Shown in pieces: positions 1-10,870 of a DNA stretch of 64,000 bases. The notes below the pieces were generated by a model that worked only from the letters and a program-made list of their open reading frames with translations, was not told the origin of the DNA and did no database searches. Positions within the stretch are counted from its first letter, which is position 1. Each line of letters begins with the position of its first letter. Origin of the DNA: Utricularia gibba (taxonomy: Eukaryota; Streptophyta; Magnoliopsida; Lamiales; Lentibulariaceae); NCBI GenBank assembly GCA_002189035.1, contig CM007989.1, positions 124,001-188,000 on the forward strand, in the 5' to 3' direction. A program made the translations under genes and the position numbers.

Positions 1-174
1 CTTTTTTCTAAGACGCTAGTAGGATTAAAAAAAATAAGCAATTGGGCAGCCACCCAGTTCCGAAATTCTCAATCTTGCGGACCCCAACATTACCCCTACG
101 CTAATTACGACGAATTGGGGGAGAGATATCTCGCAAGTAAACAATGAAGTAACCTGGTACCAACGAAAACCTAC

Positions 175-397
175 CAGCACAGGTCTTCTCCTTGATCAAT
201 TTGTAAATTAGAACAGATATCCCAATGGAGTGCACAATCTCCGCAACCACGAAGAGATTATCATGATCGTGGACGATGGCTCGTAGAAGAACAAGAGTAA
301 ACATGCCGGCGATAACGGCGAGAAACGCCTTCATCTTCGGCGGCTGCCGCTTAACCCACGCAGTTGCGGCACGTACCGGCTTTCTCAAGGGGCTCAT
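175..397 (-). CDS. ER lumen protein retaining receptor-like (ERD2-like), first coding exon, cut by left edge
   Basis: The first exon encodes about 74 residues starting MSPLRKPVRA. It contains a membrane segment (residues 24-41) and the family stretch HDHDNLFVVAE followed by HSIGISVLIYKL and KEKTCAG, typical of the long plant ERD2-like branch (family about 270 residues, seven membrane segments, Golgi/ER). The exon ends at 175 before a GTAGGT donor, in phase 1. Exon 2, which should open with the LSLKSQEL-type motif, is not present in bases 1-174, so the remainder lies left of the window. The start is the first ATG of the frame. Family members act in retrieval of HDEL/KDEL proteins or are divergent relatives; the exact function of this branch is less certain. 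Confidence 0.85.
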
Positions 398-1411
398 CTC
401 GTAGATCCGGCGGCTTGTGAAACCTGGAAAGAGCCGAGAACCCGGGATAATTTGGCAGCAGGAATGACCGATTAAGCACGGGGGGTGGATACCGCGGGCT
501 TGCCCCCCTGGGCTTTCTGGTTGGCCCAGTCAGCCCATTGTTCGACACAAGTATCAACTCAAAACCAAAAAACGATTTTGAAAAAGGAAGTGGTTACTGT
601 GATCTGTCGTTGCCAATCGTCTTGTCAAACAGTGAAAGAAAGGTACACATCACCTGGCCAATTTTATCTACGACTCAACTAACGCCCACCCAGAAGGCCA
701 GACTGGTTCAATTATTATTTTTTTTCTAGAGAAATAAAAGAAGGTAATTGAAAATTGAATTTTGAGAATCACATGAGCATGGTTCATCCTTGTTTGTCTT
801 TCATTTGGTGCGCTAGTGGGTGCAGTGTGGTGTCCATTGAATTTATGGCCATGTGAAGTGGAAGGGGGCGATGTTTTTTAGCCTCATCCCAAGGGCAAGG
901 TGATAAGATGGAGGCCTTTTGGCGTTTCCGTGGTCACCAGTGAATGCGCCATGAGTGTCAGTCAAATGGGATGGATGGTTATTAGGTAGGGGAGGTTCAC
1001 CTAAGAATGTAATCAGTTGAATTACGTTTCTTTTTTATTAGAGAAGAGCTGGAGCTGGAGCTGGAGCTGGTGCAGCCTGTGCCTGCTGGTCCTTATGAAT
1101 TACGTGGTTGAGCCTGTCTGGTCTTCGCGGGTTTCCTTCTTTTTCCTGTGTTGTTGTGTTGCGTGCCATTGGAAAGAAAGAAAGGATGATGAAGTGAAGT
1201 AGTGCAGTGTTGGTAATAGTGAATTGTGATAATGATGGGTGCATGTGGGATGCGTCTAGGAAGGGGCAGGGCGCATGTGCATGTGAGAGATATTTGACAT
1301 CAACATGGTCTTCCGGCTTTGCTCCCAATCGGGTCAATAAAAGATGCGTCATGTGTGCCCCCACCCACCCTCGCTTCGCCTAGCCTTCAACATGCATTGT
1401 ATTGTGTATGC

Positions 1412-1443
1412 GCGGCTCGGCTCGGCTCGGCTCGGCTCGGCTC
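1412..1443. repeat. CGGCT pentanucleotide microsatellite
   Basis: About six tandem copies of CGGCT, read directly from the sequence. Confidence 0.9.
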
Positions 1444-1621
1444 ATGGGGCGGGGCATCGCCATGCCATGCCCCTTGCCCTACTCAACTGCCACCACATGC
1501 ACGTTATTGGTTTGGGGGCTCCCTCGTCCTTGGCAGGCTCCGCTCCAAACAACATGTGGTGGGCGTCTAATCCAATCGGATTCTCCGCTGAACTTGGACC
1601 ACACATAAAGACGTGTGTCAT

Positions 1622-1680
1622 CTGTGTGTGTGTGTGCATCTGTGTGTGTGTGAGGGAGGGAGGGAGGGAGGGAGGGAGGT
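1622..1680. repeat. compound GT / GAGG microsatellite
   Basis: GT-rich dinucleotide repeats run straight into about seven copies of GAGG. It is purine-rich on the plus strand and a likely polymorphic marker. Confidence 0.9.
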
Positions 1681-2233
1681 TCCGTTTCGTCGAAACACTC
1701 ACTAAAAGGCAGGTTGAGCTAGCTGCATAGGGTTTCGCCCTATCGGGCCGGGTTGGATTACTCTTGGGCGGGCTACTGCTGCTGTATTTGTCGTGGACGC
1801 CAATGGTGTGTTTGAATGCAGTTAAATACGTCATCCACTTTTGTCGAGGAAGAGACGAGGCTAGACACACCTGTGTCGGCCTCTGGACTAGTAGCCGTTT
1901 CTTTCTGTGGCCCGGGCCCACCCGCCCCCACCGAAACCCCCAACAGTTGAAGAAGAATTCCTCGTGTATGCTGCTCCCTCCCAGCCCCAGGGCCAGGGGC
2001 GGCGGCGGGGGTTGGTGCGCCTCAGTTTCTCACCTACTGGGATGAGACATTGGAAACTGGAAACCAAATCCAAATCCAACCCCAACTCAACGGAAGATGC
2101 ATGAATAGACAGACAGATAGGGGCCCGATAGGGGAGGGAGGGACTCTGGACTGTGTCTCTCTTCCTCGGTCTGAGCCCTCTAGAAGAAGCCTCCGAGGAA
2201 AACGCACCAACCGCATCCGCGATATTCATTTTC

Positions 2234-2246
2234 GGGGGGGGGGGGG
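2234..2246. repeat. G13 homopolymer
   Basis: Thirteen consecutive G. Its length is doubtful in any assembly, and it lies about 1.4 kb upstream of the arginine decarboxylase ATG. Confidence 0.9.
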
Positions 2247-3122
2247 AAAGTAGAACCGGTCTGGGGATAATTCTACCCTGGGTAGGTGCTCCCCTTCCAC
2301 ACCACACAGAAATGTCTGTCGACTACTCTGGTGGAATTAAAATAAAAGCAAAAAGAAAAGTGAACGCGTGCGTGCGTGCATATCCATCCTATGGATCGGA
2401 TCACACACACTCCGCAGTGGATGCAGGCAGCATTACAATTATTGTTGTTCAACACCAGATACGATAATTAAGGGTCATTTTCCACCACTTTATTATGCGC
2501 GAGCGAGGAAGTTGACGACTCCCTGCATCTGAATCCAGAGAGAGACACACCATTTGCGTCTGCCTGTGCTGGTTTGGTTGTTTGAGAGTTTAAAAAGTCG
2601 GTAGCAGGATGATAAGCATCCAACAGTGTGCTGGGGTGGAAAGCCATGGTGCTCGAATCTTCCTTCTCCCTCTGCCGGGGATGACTCTTCCAATTCCAGC
2701 TCAACCTGCACGCACACGAGCACCTGGGTCAATTTGGGTGGCGTTTTTTCAGCGTCGAAATGTCTGAAATAGGTAGCATTACGCAGCCCGCCGCGTTTGA
2801 GTGCATTCCTAATTCCCCTCCAGGTGATCGGTGTGCACATGCCAATTGTGAACGCATCATCCAACAACAAAATCACAACAACCGCCAACACCCAAGTGGC
2901 AACGCAAACACACATACACAGAGTCTATCGATCCATCTCACGTCACCCCACCCTTTCGACCCTCTTTCCTTTTTTTCTTTTTCGAATAAAATAACAATCC
3001 GAGTTTTGGTTGTTTCGTGGAGTCCTAATGGAAGGTGTCAAGCGTGTGAAAGTGGCACGAGATCAGATCAGAAAATTAGGTCTAGGCTAATTTGGGTCCC
3101 ACCACGCCATCCCCCCCACCTC

Positions 3123-3129
3123 TATAAAA
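3123..3129 (+). promoter_or_regulatory. TATA box of the arginine decarboxylase gene
   Basis: TATAAAA lies in a C-rich context about 500 bases upstream of the ATG at 3624, so transcription should start near 3150-3160. No better TATA element lies between here and the start codon. A leader intron is possible (GTAGGC near 3362 to a T-rich AG near 3530) but not proven. Confidence 0.65.
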
Positions 3130-3265
3130 GGGGCCGCTGCCTCTCATGCAATTCCTCGCTCACTTGCTTCTTCCCATCCCTAGAACCATCCATCCACACG
3201 TCGTCTCCGCCGCTTCTTCTTCCCCTCGTTTCTCTCTTTTTTTGCTTCGATTCTCGGACACCTGC

Positions 3266-3304
3266 ATGCTGGGGTTCCTCTTCATCTCTGAGAATTACGC
3301 CTAA
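3266..3304 (+). promoter_or_regulatory. upstream ORF in the arginine decarboxylase leader
   Basis: A 12-codon frame, MLGFLFISENYA followed by TAA, lies in the predicted leader about 320 bases before the main ATG. Some plant polyamine genes, including a carnation arginine decarboxylase, are translationally restrained by a small leader peptide. The peptide here differs from the carnation one as I remember it, so a regulatory role is inference. Confidence 0.4.
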
Positions 3305-3623
3305 TTCTGATTCTTCCGCCCCTCCCCAACCTTTCTTCTATTTTTCTCTTCGTCTGAAAGGGTAGGCGTGGGGATTTCGGGTTCCTGTAAGCGCGGTGGT
3401 GGCTACAGAATTGTTGTGACGCAGATCTATTCCTGCTTCGTTTGAGGGGGTAGCCGGGGCTCCGGCCTCGGCGGGTTTCAAAGCCCCCACCTATACAACC
3501 GCCGTTCAAATTTCGATTCTTTTTTTTAGCCTCCTAATCAACTTTTTTCTTCCGCCAATTTTGTTGATTCTTTGTTTCATCCCCCTCGAGAGAAGAATAC
3601 GCAGATCCTAGGTCGGGGAGGAG

Positions 3624-5759
3624 ATGTCTGCCCTCGCTTGCTGCGTGGACTCTGCCGTTTCGCCACCTCCCTGCGCTTTCGCGACCTGGGAAACCACCCT
3701 TCCCGCTCCCCCGCAAACCGCCACCTGGTCAACCCTCCATTCCTCGTTGCTCTACCGTGTTGATTGCTGGGGTGCGCCCTACTTCACCGTTAATTCCATC
3801 GGTAACGTCTCTGTTCGCCCTTATGGCGTTAAAAGCCTTGCTCACCAAGAAATCGATCTGCTTAAGGTCGTTAAGAAGGCCTCCGACCCGAAATCTTCTG
3901 GCGGTTTAGGCCTGCAGTTTCCTCTTGTTATTCGATTCCCTGATGTGCTAAAGAATCGTCTTGAATCTCTCCAGTCCTCTTTTGACTGTGCTATCCAATC
4001 CCAAGGCTATGAGTCTCACTATCAGGGTGTTTTTCCTGTGAAATGCAATCAAGATAAATTTGTGGTCGAGGATATTGTTAATTTCGGCTCGGGTTTCCGT
4101 TTCGGGCTGGAAGCTGGATCAAAACCTGAGCTCCTCTTGGCCATGAGCTGTTTATGCAATGGAAGCCCTGAAGCGCTGTTGGTGTGCAATGGTTTCAAGG
4201 ACATGGAATACATTTCTCTTGCTTTGGTGGCTCGAAAGATGCATTTGAATACTGTCATTGTACTCGAGCAAGAGGATGAGCTTGATACTGTGATCATTGC
4301 AAGTAAGAAACTTGGCATCCGCCCCGTGATCGGTATGCGTGCTAAACTGAGAACCAAGCATTCGGGGCATTTTGGTTCTACCTCTGGTGAAAAGGGCAAA
4401 TTTGGTTTGACGACAACACAGATTCTACGGGTTGTTAAGAAGCTGCAGCAGCATGAAATGCTGGATTGCTTGCAGCTGCTCCATTTCCACATTGGATCGC
4501 AGATCCCGGATACCGCTCTACTTTCTGCCGCAGTTAGCGAAGCTTCCCAGCTTTACTCTGAGCTTGTTCGCCTCGGTGCTTCAATGAAAATCATTGATAT
4601 CGGCGGAGGCCTTGGGATTGATTACGATGGCTCAAAATCTGTTGATTCTGAAATCTCTGTTGGATACACCCTGCAACAGTATGCTTCTGCTGTTGTACAA
4701 GCAGTTCGTGTTGTTTGCAATAGCAAGGGCGTCAAGCATCCAATAATTTGCAGTGAAAGCGGTCGGGCGATCGTTTCACATCATTCCATCTTGGTGTTCG
4801 AAGCTTTTTCAGCTAACCATGTTCAATCTCCACAGATTTCCCCAGTTGATATTCAGTATTTTCTGGGAAATCTAACTGATGATCTGCGCTCTGACTACGA
4901 GAATTTGTGTGCTTCAGCGTTTCATGGTGAGTTTGATAAATGCTTGATTCACGCTGAGCAGCTGAAGCAACGATGTGTTGATCAGTTCAAAGAAGGGCGT
5001 TTGGGAATCGAACAGCTTGCTGCTGCAGATGGACTTTGCGAGTTGCTGTCCAAGGCGATGGGTGTTTCTGATGCAGTTGCTACTTACCACGTGAACCTTT
5101 CGATTTTCACTTCGATTCCTGATTTCTGGGCGATCGGGCAGTTGTTCCCCATCATTCCTATCCACAGACTGAATGAAAAGCCATCTATTAGAGGGATTTT
5201 ATCGGATTTGACGTGTGACAGTGATGGGAAGATCAACAAGTTCATCGGGGGTGAATCGAGCTTGCCACTGCATGAACTGGGTGGCAGCGATGGTGGAGCT
5301 TACTACCTTGGAATGTTCTTGGGTGGGGCTTATGAGGAGGCCATCGGCGGGCTGCACAACTTGTTCGGCGGTCCGAGCGTGGTGCGTGTGAGGCAGAGTG
5401 ACGGACCGCAGAGCTTCGCGGTGGTGAGCGCCCTTCCGGGTGCGTGTTGCAGCGACGTCCTCCGTGTGATGCAGTACGAGCCCCAGTTGATGTTCCAGAC
5501 TCTGAAGCACAGGTTGGAGGAGTCCTCGGGGAGCAGGGATGAGGACTGCGCGATCGCGGATGGCATCGCGTGCTGTTTCAGTAAGATGCCGTATCTAACG
5601 TCGGCAGACTCTTGCAGCCTGACTGCTGCTGTTGGCGGTGCTCGTGGTGGCATTGGCAATGATAACGGTTACTACGATTTCAGCGATGATGGGTTCGAAT
5701 CTTCCTCCGGTGGCGACGCCGCGGAGGAGGAGCAGTGGTCGGCTTTCTGTGTGGCTTGA
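3624..5759 (+). CDS. ADC: arginine decarboxylase (intronless, full length)
   Basis: A single 711-residue frame. It decarboxylates arginine to agmatine, the first step of the plant agmatine route to putrescine. The protein is a fold-III PLP enzyme. The Schiff-base lysine is K140 in [10 protein letters not shown], the phosphate-binding glycines are 327-329 in [12 protein letters not shown], the substrate-loop HFHIGSQIP is present, and the C-terminal catalytic cysteine of the GxxCxDVLRVMQ motif is C609. Length and the absence of introns fit plant ADC genes. The N-terminus, beginning [12 protein letters not shown], is the conserved plant start and probably acts as a plastid-directing region that is later processed. 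The upstream region holds a TATA box and a short uORF. No frame breaks. Confidence 0.97.
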   Translation: MSALACCVDSAVSPPPCAFATWETTLPAPPQTATWSTLHSSLLYRVDCWGAPYFTVNSIGNVSVRPYGVKSLAHQEIDLLKVVKKASDPKSSGGLGLQFPLVIRFPDVLKNRLESLQSSFDCAIQSQGYESHYQGVFPVKCNQDKFVVEDIVNFGSGFRFGLEAGSKPELLLAMSCLCNGSPEALLVCNGFKDMEYISLALVARKMHLNTVIVLEQEDELDTVIIASKKLGIRPVIGMRAKLRTKHSGHFGSTSGEKGKFGLTTTQILRVVKKLQQHEMLDCLQLLHFHIGSQIPDTALLSAAVSEASQLYSELVRLGASMKIIDIGGGLGIDYDGSKSVDSEISVGYTLQQYASAVVQAVRVVCNSKGVKHPIICSESGRAIVSHHSILVFEAFSANHVQSPQISPVDIQYFLGNLTDDLRSDYENLCASAFHGEFDKCLIHAEQLKQRCVDQFKEGRLGIEQLAAADGLCELLSKAMGVSDAVATYHVNLSIFTSIPDFWAIGQLFPIIPIHRLNEKPSIRGILSDLTCDSDGKINKFIGGESSLPLHELGGSDGGAYYLGMFLGGAYEEAIGGLHNLFGGPSVVRVRQSDGPQSFAVVSALPGACCSDVLRVMQYEPQLMFQTLKHRLEESSGSRDEDCAIADGIACCFSKMPYLTSADSCSLTAAVGGARGGIGNDNGYYDFSDDGFESSSGGDAAEEEQWSAFCVA

Positions 5760-7086
5760 TTCCGTCCGGTTTCTTGTTGTTGTTGTTGTTGCGTTTCTTC
5801 CCTTGGGGTATTTTTGCTGGGTCCAAGTTTCCTCCATCCAGCAAGGAGTTGTCGTGTGGTGTCGAGTCGTGGGGGATTGTGAGCTCGCGGGCTCCATCCT
5901 CTTTTACAAAAGAATCGAGTGTATGGCGATTCCCTTGAAGAGCAATGCGAATCAATTCCCTCTTTAAAGGATTTGATGGGCCGTCGAGCACGTACCACCC
6001 CGAGCCCGGCCCGGGGGGGAGAAACACGTGTCGCACGCACGCACGCACATACCCTTGGCACGACGGCGGTATGATCGCCATCCATCTATCCATCCATCTT
6101 CCGGCTTCATTCTCGGAGCATCAACGGAAAATCCGCTGCACGGTGAAAGCAGGAAGAAAATGCGATACTGGTTGCGCCTGATAGGATATCTCGAGATGAA
6201 CCCAGAACCAATGTAAACCCAGACTAACCAATCTCCTAAACTTGCAAGAAAATGAGTTGAGAGGGACGATCAGAACACACAGATTTTTAACGAGGAAAAC
6301 CCAATTGGGAAAAACCTCGGGTGCTTCCACACCAGGACGAAAAACTCTCCACCACTATCACCGCAATATTACAGGAACAATATCAGTTCCAAACAAGATT
6401 CAGAATCTGGCAATCACAGCATGATTCTTAATCTATTCTAGCATAGTAGCCGCTGCACCCGAGTCAAAGCACCTATGCATGAGCGCTGCGTGAGAGCCTC
6501 AGAACGTTGATCGTCCTTCTCCAGATCTCGTCTATATCTTCGAATAAAGGATGGTGTGTTCTTTTGTACTCGAGTAGTCCAGCTTGTTGAAACCGTAGCC
6601 TTCCCCTGTATCCAGCGTCAGTGCAGAAATCATAATCGTTGACAGTTATCCTCAGCAGGTCGAGTCCTTGGATGGGTCAGCTGGATATGGGCCTGTTCGA
6701 CCCATATGGAGATGAGACGGCCCACTACAGCGCCACAATTGTTAACTTGCCCCGAATGGCTGCCTGAATAACAACTAGATTCTCGCAACAGAGGGCTGGA
6801 GCGCGTGCTGGTTGATGGCTCTTTTCTTCTTCTTTCTTTTGTATTGACCTGAAAACGGCCACTTTTTCTTTGGCTCAGCAGCCTGGTTTTTTTAATTATT
6901 ATTATTGACGTCACGATGCGCGTGTCTAACCGTGTTGGGCTCAGGCCCAAAAAACAAAGCTCAATCTATCCAGGCCCGTTAGCTTGGACGAACTTCCATT
7001 TTGTCTCCATCCATGTGGAGCATAGCCACTTCACGCTCCGGATCTTGCATTCTTCTCTCCTCCCAGGAGCTTTTGCTGGATCCAAA
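5760..7086. other. ADC 3' region and intergenic stretch
   Basis: Begins with the ADC 3' untranslated region, including a TTG repeat at 5775-5795. Bases about 6242-6420 resemble the moderately repeated, retrotransposon-derived sequence common in plant genomes (an 'aacgaggaaaaccc' core), but no terminal repeats or protein remnant are visible. The last 150 bases are probably the leader of the SH3P2-like gene. No gene seen. Confidence 0.5.
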
Positions 7087-9364
7087 ATGGAAGCCATTAG
7101 AAAGCAGGCTTCAAGATTACGGGAACAAGTTGCGAGGCAGCAGCAGGTGCTTCTCTCTCTTTACTTTCTTATGCGCTATTACGTTGTTCTATTGCTCGAT
7201 TTCTTGGATTACGATTTTGTTTTTTAGTTCGATCGGACCGTCCAACAACTCCCGGGGTCCGGGCTGTTCTGGATCCGATATGAATCGTGCAGCATTTTCG
7301 TGTTGTTTTTGCATCCGAGACTAGGTCGTCAGTCTTTCCTGATCGGCACCGATTTCCAGTTTCATGTCGATCACAATTTTGGAGCGTGCTCTTCTTTAAA
7401 TTTTGATGTTTACTTCTTGTTTCCGTTCGCAATTGTGTTCATTATATTGCTTCCACACAATTATTACCATATGCGTCTTGCTTATGCGTATAATATACAA
7501 ATTTTATAGGCAGTGCTAAAGCAGTTTGGAGCGTACGGTGGTTCCGATGGGGTTGCATCGGACGATGCTGAGATTAGGCAGCACCAGAATCTTGAAAAGT
7601 TGTACATATCTACTCGTGCTGCCAAGGTTTTTCCATCCGACTCACATTCAAATTCTAGTTAATTCCTTATCACGATATGTGTATTTTCAGTAAACAATCT
7701 TTTTTCTACTTTTGGTTTGCCCCCTTGTGCAGCATTTTCAAAGGGATATTGTCCGTGGTGTTGAAGGTTATATAGTGACAGGTTCCAAACAAGTTGAGAT
7801 AGGTATCCACTGGGGAATTGAATCTTGATTTTGCCCCCTTCATGAGTTTTGGGAGTTTATCTCACTTTTTAACTGATATAATTCCATGCCTCCTAATCTT
7901 TGTCAATGTCTCTCAGGTACTAAATTATCAGAAGATAGCAGAAAATATGGCAGTGAAAATACTTGCACCAGTGGCAGTACACTATCAAAAGCTGCATCAA
8001 GTTTCTCAAGAGCGTGTGCTCTAATGGAGAAGGAACGTGGAAATCTGTTGAAAGCTTTAGGCACCCAGGTTATAGACCATAGTGTGGTGTAGCTTTCTCG
8101 AAATCTGATCTTCGGTTGCTTGATTAAACAAAATGATTTTTTAGGTTTCTCTTTCAATCACAAGGTCTTGTCTCATGCTATCTAGGTGGCTGAACCATTA
8201 AGAGCTATGGTAATGGGTGCCCCCCTCGAGGATGCTCGCCATCTTGCACAAAGATATGATAGGATGAGGCAAGAGGCTGAAGCTCAGGTTATATCTCTTA
8301 TAGTTAATTTTGTGCTTATTAATCTGCATTACCAGATGCATCTCTCAGCTGTAAGTAGGTATGAGCGAAGGCTGCAACCCTGAGGGTGCTCCTCATCTCC
8401 TATTTTGCTGAATTTTTAACCTAGGTAGGCTGTTGAAGTTGCTAGAAGACAAGCCAAGTTAAGAGAAGGTGTTCCTCATCCTGAGATGGCGGTGAAACTT
8501 GAAACAGCAGAAATCAAGTTGCAGGACCTGAAGGCTAATGTGGCCACTCTGGGAAAAGAGGCCGCAGCTGCCATGGCTGCTGTTGAAGCTCAGCAGCAAA
8601 GGTTGACCCTGCAAAGGCTGATAGCAATGGTATGCGTTCTTCCTCCAGAACGGTCGGATAGAATCAATATCCTGAACCAAAATTTACTTATTCATTATGT
8701 TTTTTGAAGGTTGAAGCCGAGAGAACATACCACCAAAAAGTTCTTCAAATACTTGACGAGCTTGAAGGGGAGGTACATGATTGATATCTATTGAATTCGG
8801 GCATTCTTATTTCGTACACAATTTGATCATTTACTGAACGATATGTTACTATTATGCTTTTTTTTTCCAGATGATGTTAGAGCGCCATAGGATAGAGGCA
8901 GCTCCCACTCGGATGCCAGAAAGTGCACCACCACCTCCATCGTACGATGAAGTAAGTAGTTCACCTACGTCGCCTGTGCAGAATGGATCAACTGATGGCA
9001 TGGGCTACTTTCTTGGGGAGGTAAAATCTCTTGGCTTCAAACAATATGCCTCGCATTTCCGAAGATCTTGGTTTCCATCTCCTCTTCATTCTTGGATGTA
9101 GGTTATGTATTCTTATCAGGGTGAATCTGACGTGGAGCTTACGTTAACCGTAGGGGACTATGTTGTGGTCCGAAAGGTTGTCTCTAGTTCTACAAGGATC
9201 TCGAAATACATACATCTTTTGCTGATGATACCAAATGTTTTCCCCAGGTTGTAAATAATGGCTGGGCTGAGGGTGAGTGTAGAGGCAAAGCTGGCTGGTT
9301 TCCATTCGCATACATCGAGCAGCGAGACCGTGTTCTAGCAAGCGAGGTAGTTGGAGTTTTCTGA
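7087..9364 (+). CDS. SH3P2: SH3 domain-containing protein, SH3P2-like (BAR + SH3)
   Basis: Ten exons: 7087-7146, 7510-7626, 7733-7802, 7917-8068, 8186-8287, 8429-8629, 8710-8772, 8871-9020, 9102-9176, 9248-9364. They join in one frame to 368 residues, the length I recall for Arabidopsis SH3P2. Residues 1 to about 250 form a coiled-coil BAR region (MEAIRKQASRLREQ, IVRGVEGYIVTGSKQVE, GTKLSEDSRKYGSENTC). A proline-rich linker (PPPPSYDE) follows, then a C-terminal SH3 domain with the ALYDY-like strand VMYSYQGESDVELT and the WAEGECRGKAGWFPFAYIE core. SH3P2 binds membrane phosphoinositides and acts in clathrin-linked traffic, autophagosome formation and ubiquitin binding; the role here is inferred from the family. 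Confidence 0.95.
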
Positions 9365-9922
9365 ATTGTGTTTTGTTGCCTGGTTTAGATATATTTGTAG
9401 CTTGTCAGTCCTCGCGATATTCTTGCTAGAGGCTTTTTATTTTATTTTATTTTTTTCGACCTACAAAAAGAAAAGGGGGAGCTGGCGGGGCTACCCTCTG
9501 TGATATATACATGCCCCATATCTGCACGTGTATGACGTATCGTTCCCTCGTGATCCAATGTTGGTGTTGCCTCTCTAGTTCCTCGGGTGAGCGTCTCTAA
9601 GGATAAAGTCGGGCGTATTATGAGGTTAGAAACAGCTGGGTGGAGAGGCAGCCTACAATCGTTTGACACCTACCAGCAGTTTTCTTGTTCATGACCACTT
9701 TCTGTGTTTAGGCCATCCCTTGTGATGGAGGTGCCAGCCACAATGGATGCATTTTATTTTGTGAATCGCACACGACGACATTCCGATGAAGACAGACAGA
9801 CGGACAGACGGGCAGGCAGATAGACAGACACAGAGAAATCAACAGCAGTCACGACGAGTGACTTGCGAGTCTCGTTTATTCGTGGCCACGCGACCAGCCG
9901 CTGCTGCTAATGCGTTTGGAGG
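9365..9922. other. convergent 3' regions
   Basis: Space between the stop codons of the SH3P2-like gene (+) and the small peptide gene (-). It holds an imperfect AGAC repeat at about 9790-9832 and probably both 3' untranslated regions. No gene seen. Confidence 0.7.
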
Positions 9923-10245
9923 TCAACAGCAATAGAGACACATGGGGCTACCCCTGAAAACGACGGGGCGGCAGCAGCGGCGGTTGCCGCAGTGCACGCC
10001 TTGATCCAGCACCTGCTTCGTGGTTTCAAGTCCCTTGAGCTGGGTGATGTCTCCACTGAGCTTCTCCCCAAATGTGGCATGAGCTGATGAGGAAAATAGC
10101 ATGCATGTATGTGGCGGGCGACATGAGAGAAAAAAAAAGACTTGAAGATGTGGTGCTTACCTGCAGAGGCCTGGGAGGAGGAGGAGATGGCGGCGAGGAG
10201 GAGAATGGCAGCAAGCAGAAGCGGAAGCGGCTTGGAGAAGGCCAT
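9923..10245 (-). CDS. small secreted six-cysteine peptide, family not recognised
   Basis: Two exons (10161-10245 and 9923-10083, a GTAAG...CATCAG intron) give 81 residues. Residues 1 to about 28 are a textbook signal peptide (MAFSKPLPLLLAAILLLAAI...QASA). The mature part is short and ends in a cysteine cluster with spacing C-x4-CC-x10-C-x2-CC, within HCGNRRCC and MCLYCC, so three disulfides are possible. The start was chosen because a TATA-like ATAAATAG lies about 40 bases upstream and the signal peptide begins there; a longer in-frame start at 10329 would lie upstream of the TATA box. I do not recognise it as defensin, LTP, snakin, RALF, EPF or STIG1. Antimicrobial or signalling peptide is a guess. 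Confidence 0.7.
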
Positions 10246-10870
10246 GTTGTGTGGAGATAGCCATGTCGTGGGTGCTTCTCCTCTATTTATGGAGTGCGTT
10301 GGGGGTGAGGCGGCGCGGGTGATATCCATCTATCTATCTCTCCAGCATCCACGTGAGCTAAAATAATTGTGTTGATATTCAAATGTGGCGGGCAGCGGCC
10401 TATTCATCTCTTATCTGTTTTTGGACTGGCTTGCTGGAGATGGAAAGGAATGGAATACATACCGCACACCGGGAATTATTGCATTTTTTATATTGGAATC
10501 CAGAGAAGAATGCGACAGACATGCTTGACGTGGAAGATGGAGGGATAAGGGGAGATGTAGTATGTTATAGTGGTATGGTATGCATGCATCATATTTTTTA
10601 TTTATCTTCTCCCCATCCACCTCACTCAAACCTACAGTCCTCTCATTTTAGCACCAGATGGGATCCCTCCTGGGGAAGATCATTCACTGCGGAAGGACTA
10701 TAAACAACTCCCCTTTATTAGGATTGGATTGGATCGGCCTTCTCATGTGCTGCTTATGTAATGTCATGTGTGGAATCACTTGCTTGAACAAACAATATAC
10801 TTTATTGTGCGTTTGAGTGATTCAGGTCTGGCGGGCTGACCTGCCTGCCTCTGCCAAATGTGGTCTTCTC
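10246..10870. other. spacer between peptide gene and MATE gene
   Basis: Both neighbours are read on the minus strand, so this holds the promoter of the peptide gene and the 3' untranslated region of the MATE gene. No other gene seen. Confidence 0.6.
10283..10290 (-). promoter_or_regulatory. TATA-like box of the six-cysteine peptide gene
   Basis: ATAAATAG on the minus strand, about 38 bases before the chosen ATG. The spacing implies a very short leader. Confidence 0.5.

Larger units (their letters stand above)
398..3122. other. intergenic region, microsatellite-rich, with two promoters
   Basis: About 2.7 kb without a convincing gene. The first 100 bases are probably the 5' leader of the ERD2-like gene on the minus strand. 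The rest is low complexity: a GGAGCT repeat near 1045-1070, a CGGCT repeat near 1412-1443, GT and GAGG runs at 1622-1680 and a run of 13 G at 2234-2246. The many small open frames here follow the repeats and match no family I know. Confidence 0.7.

Noticed and set aside
1038-2467. Several overlapping open frames of 60-160 codons
   Set aside because: They follow GC-rich microsatellites in six frames, with no family resemblance.
6242-6420. Retrotransposon insertion
   Set aside because: Only a family-like core is visible; no terminal repeats, target duplication or coding remnant, so it is not listed as a mobile element.
10246-10329. Upstream in-frame start for the six-cysteine peptide
   Set aside because: It would place the start before the TATA-like box and bury the signal peptide internally.
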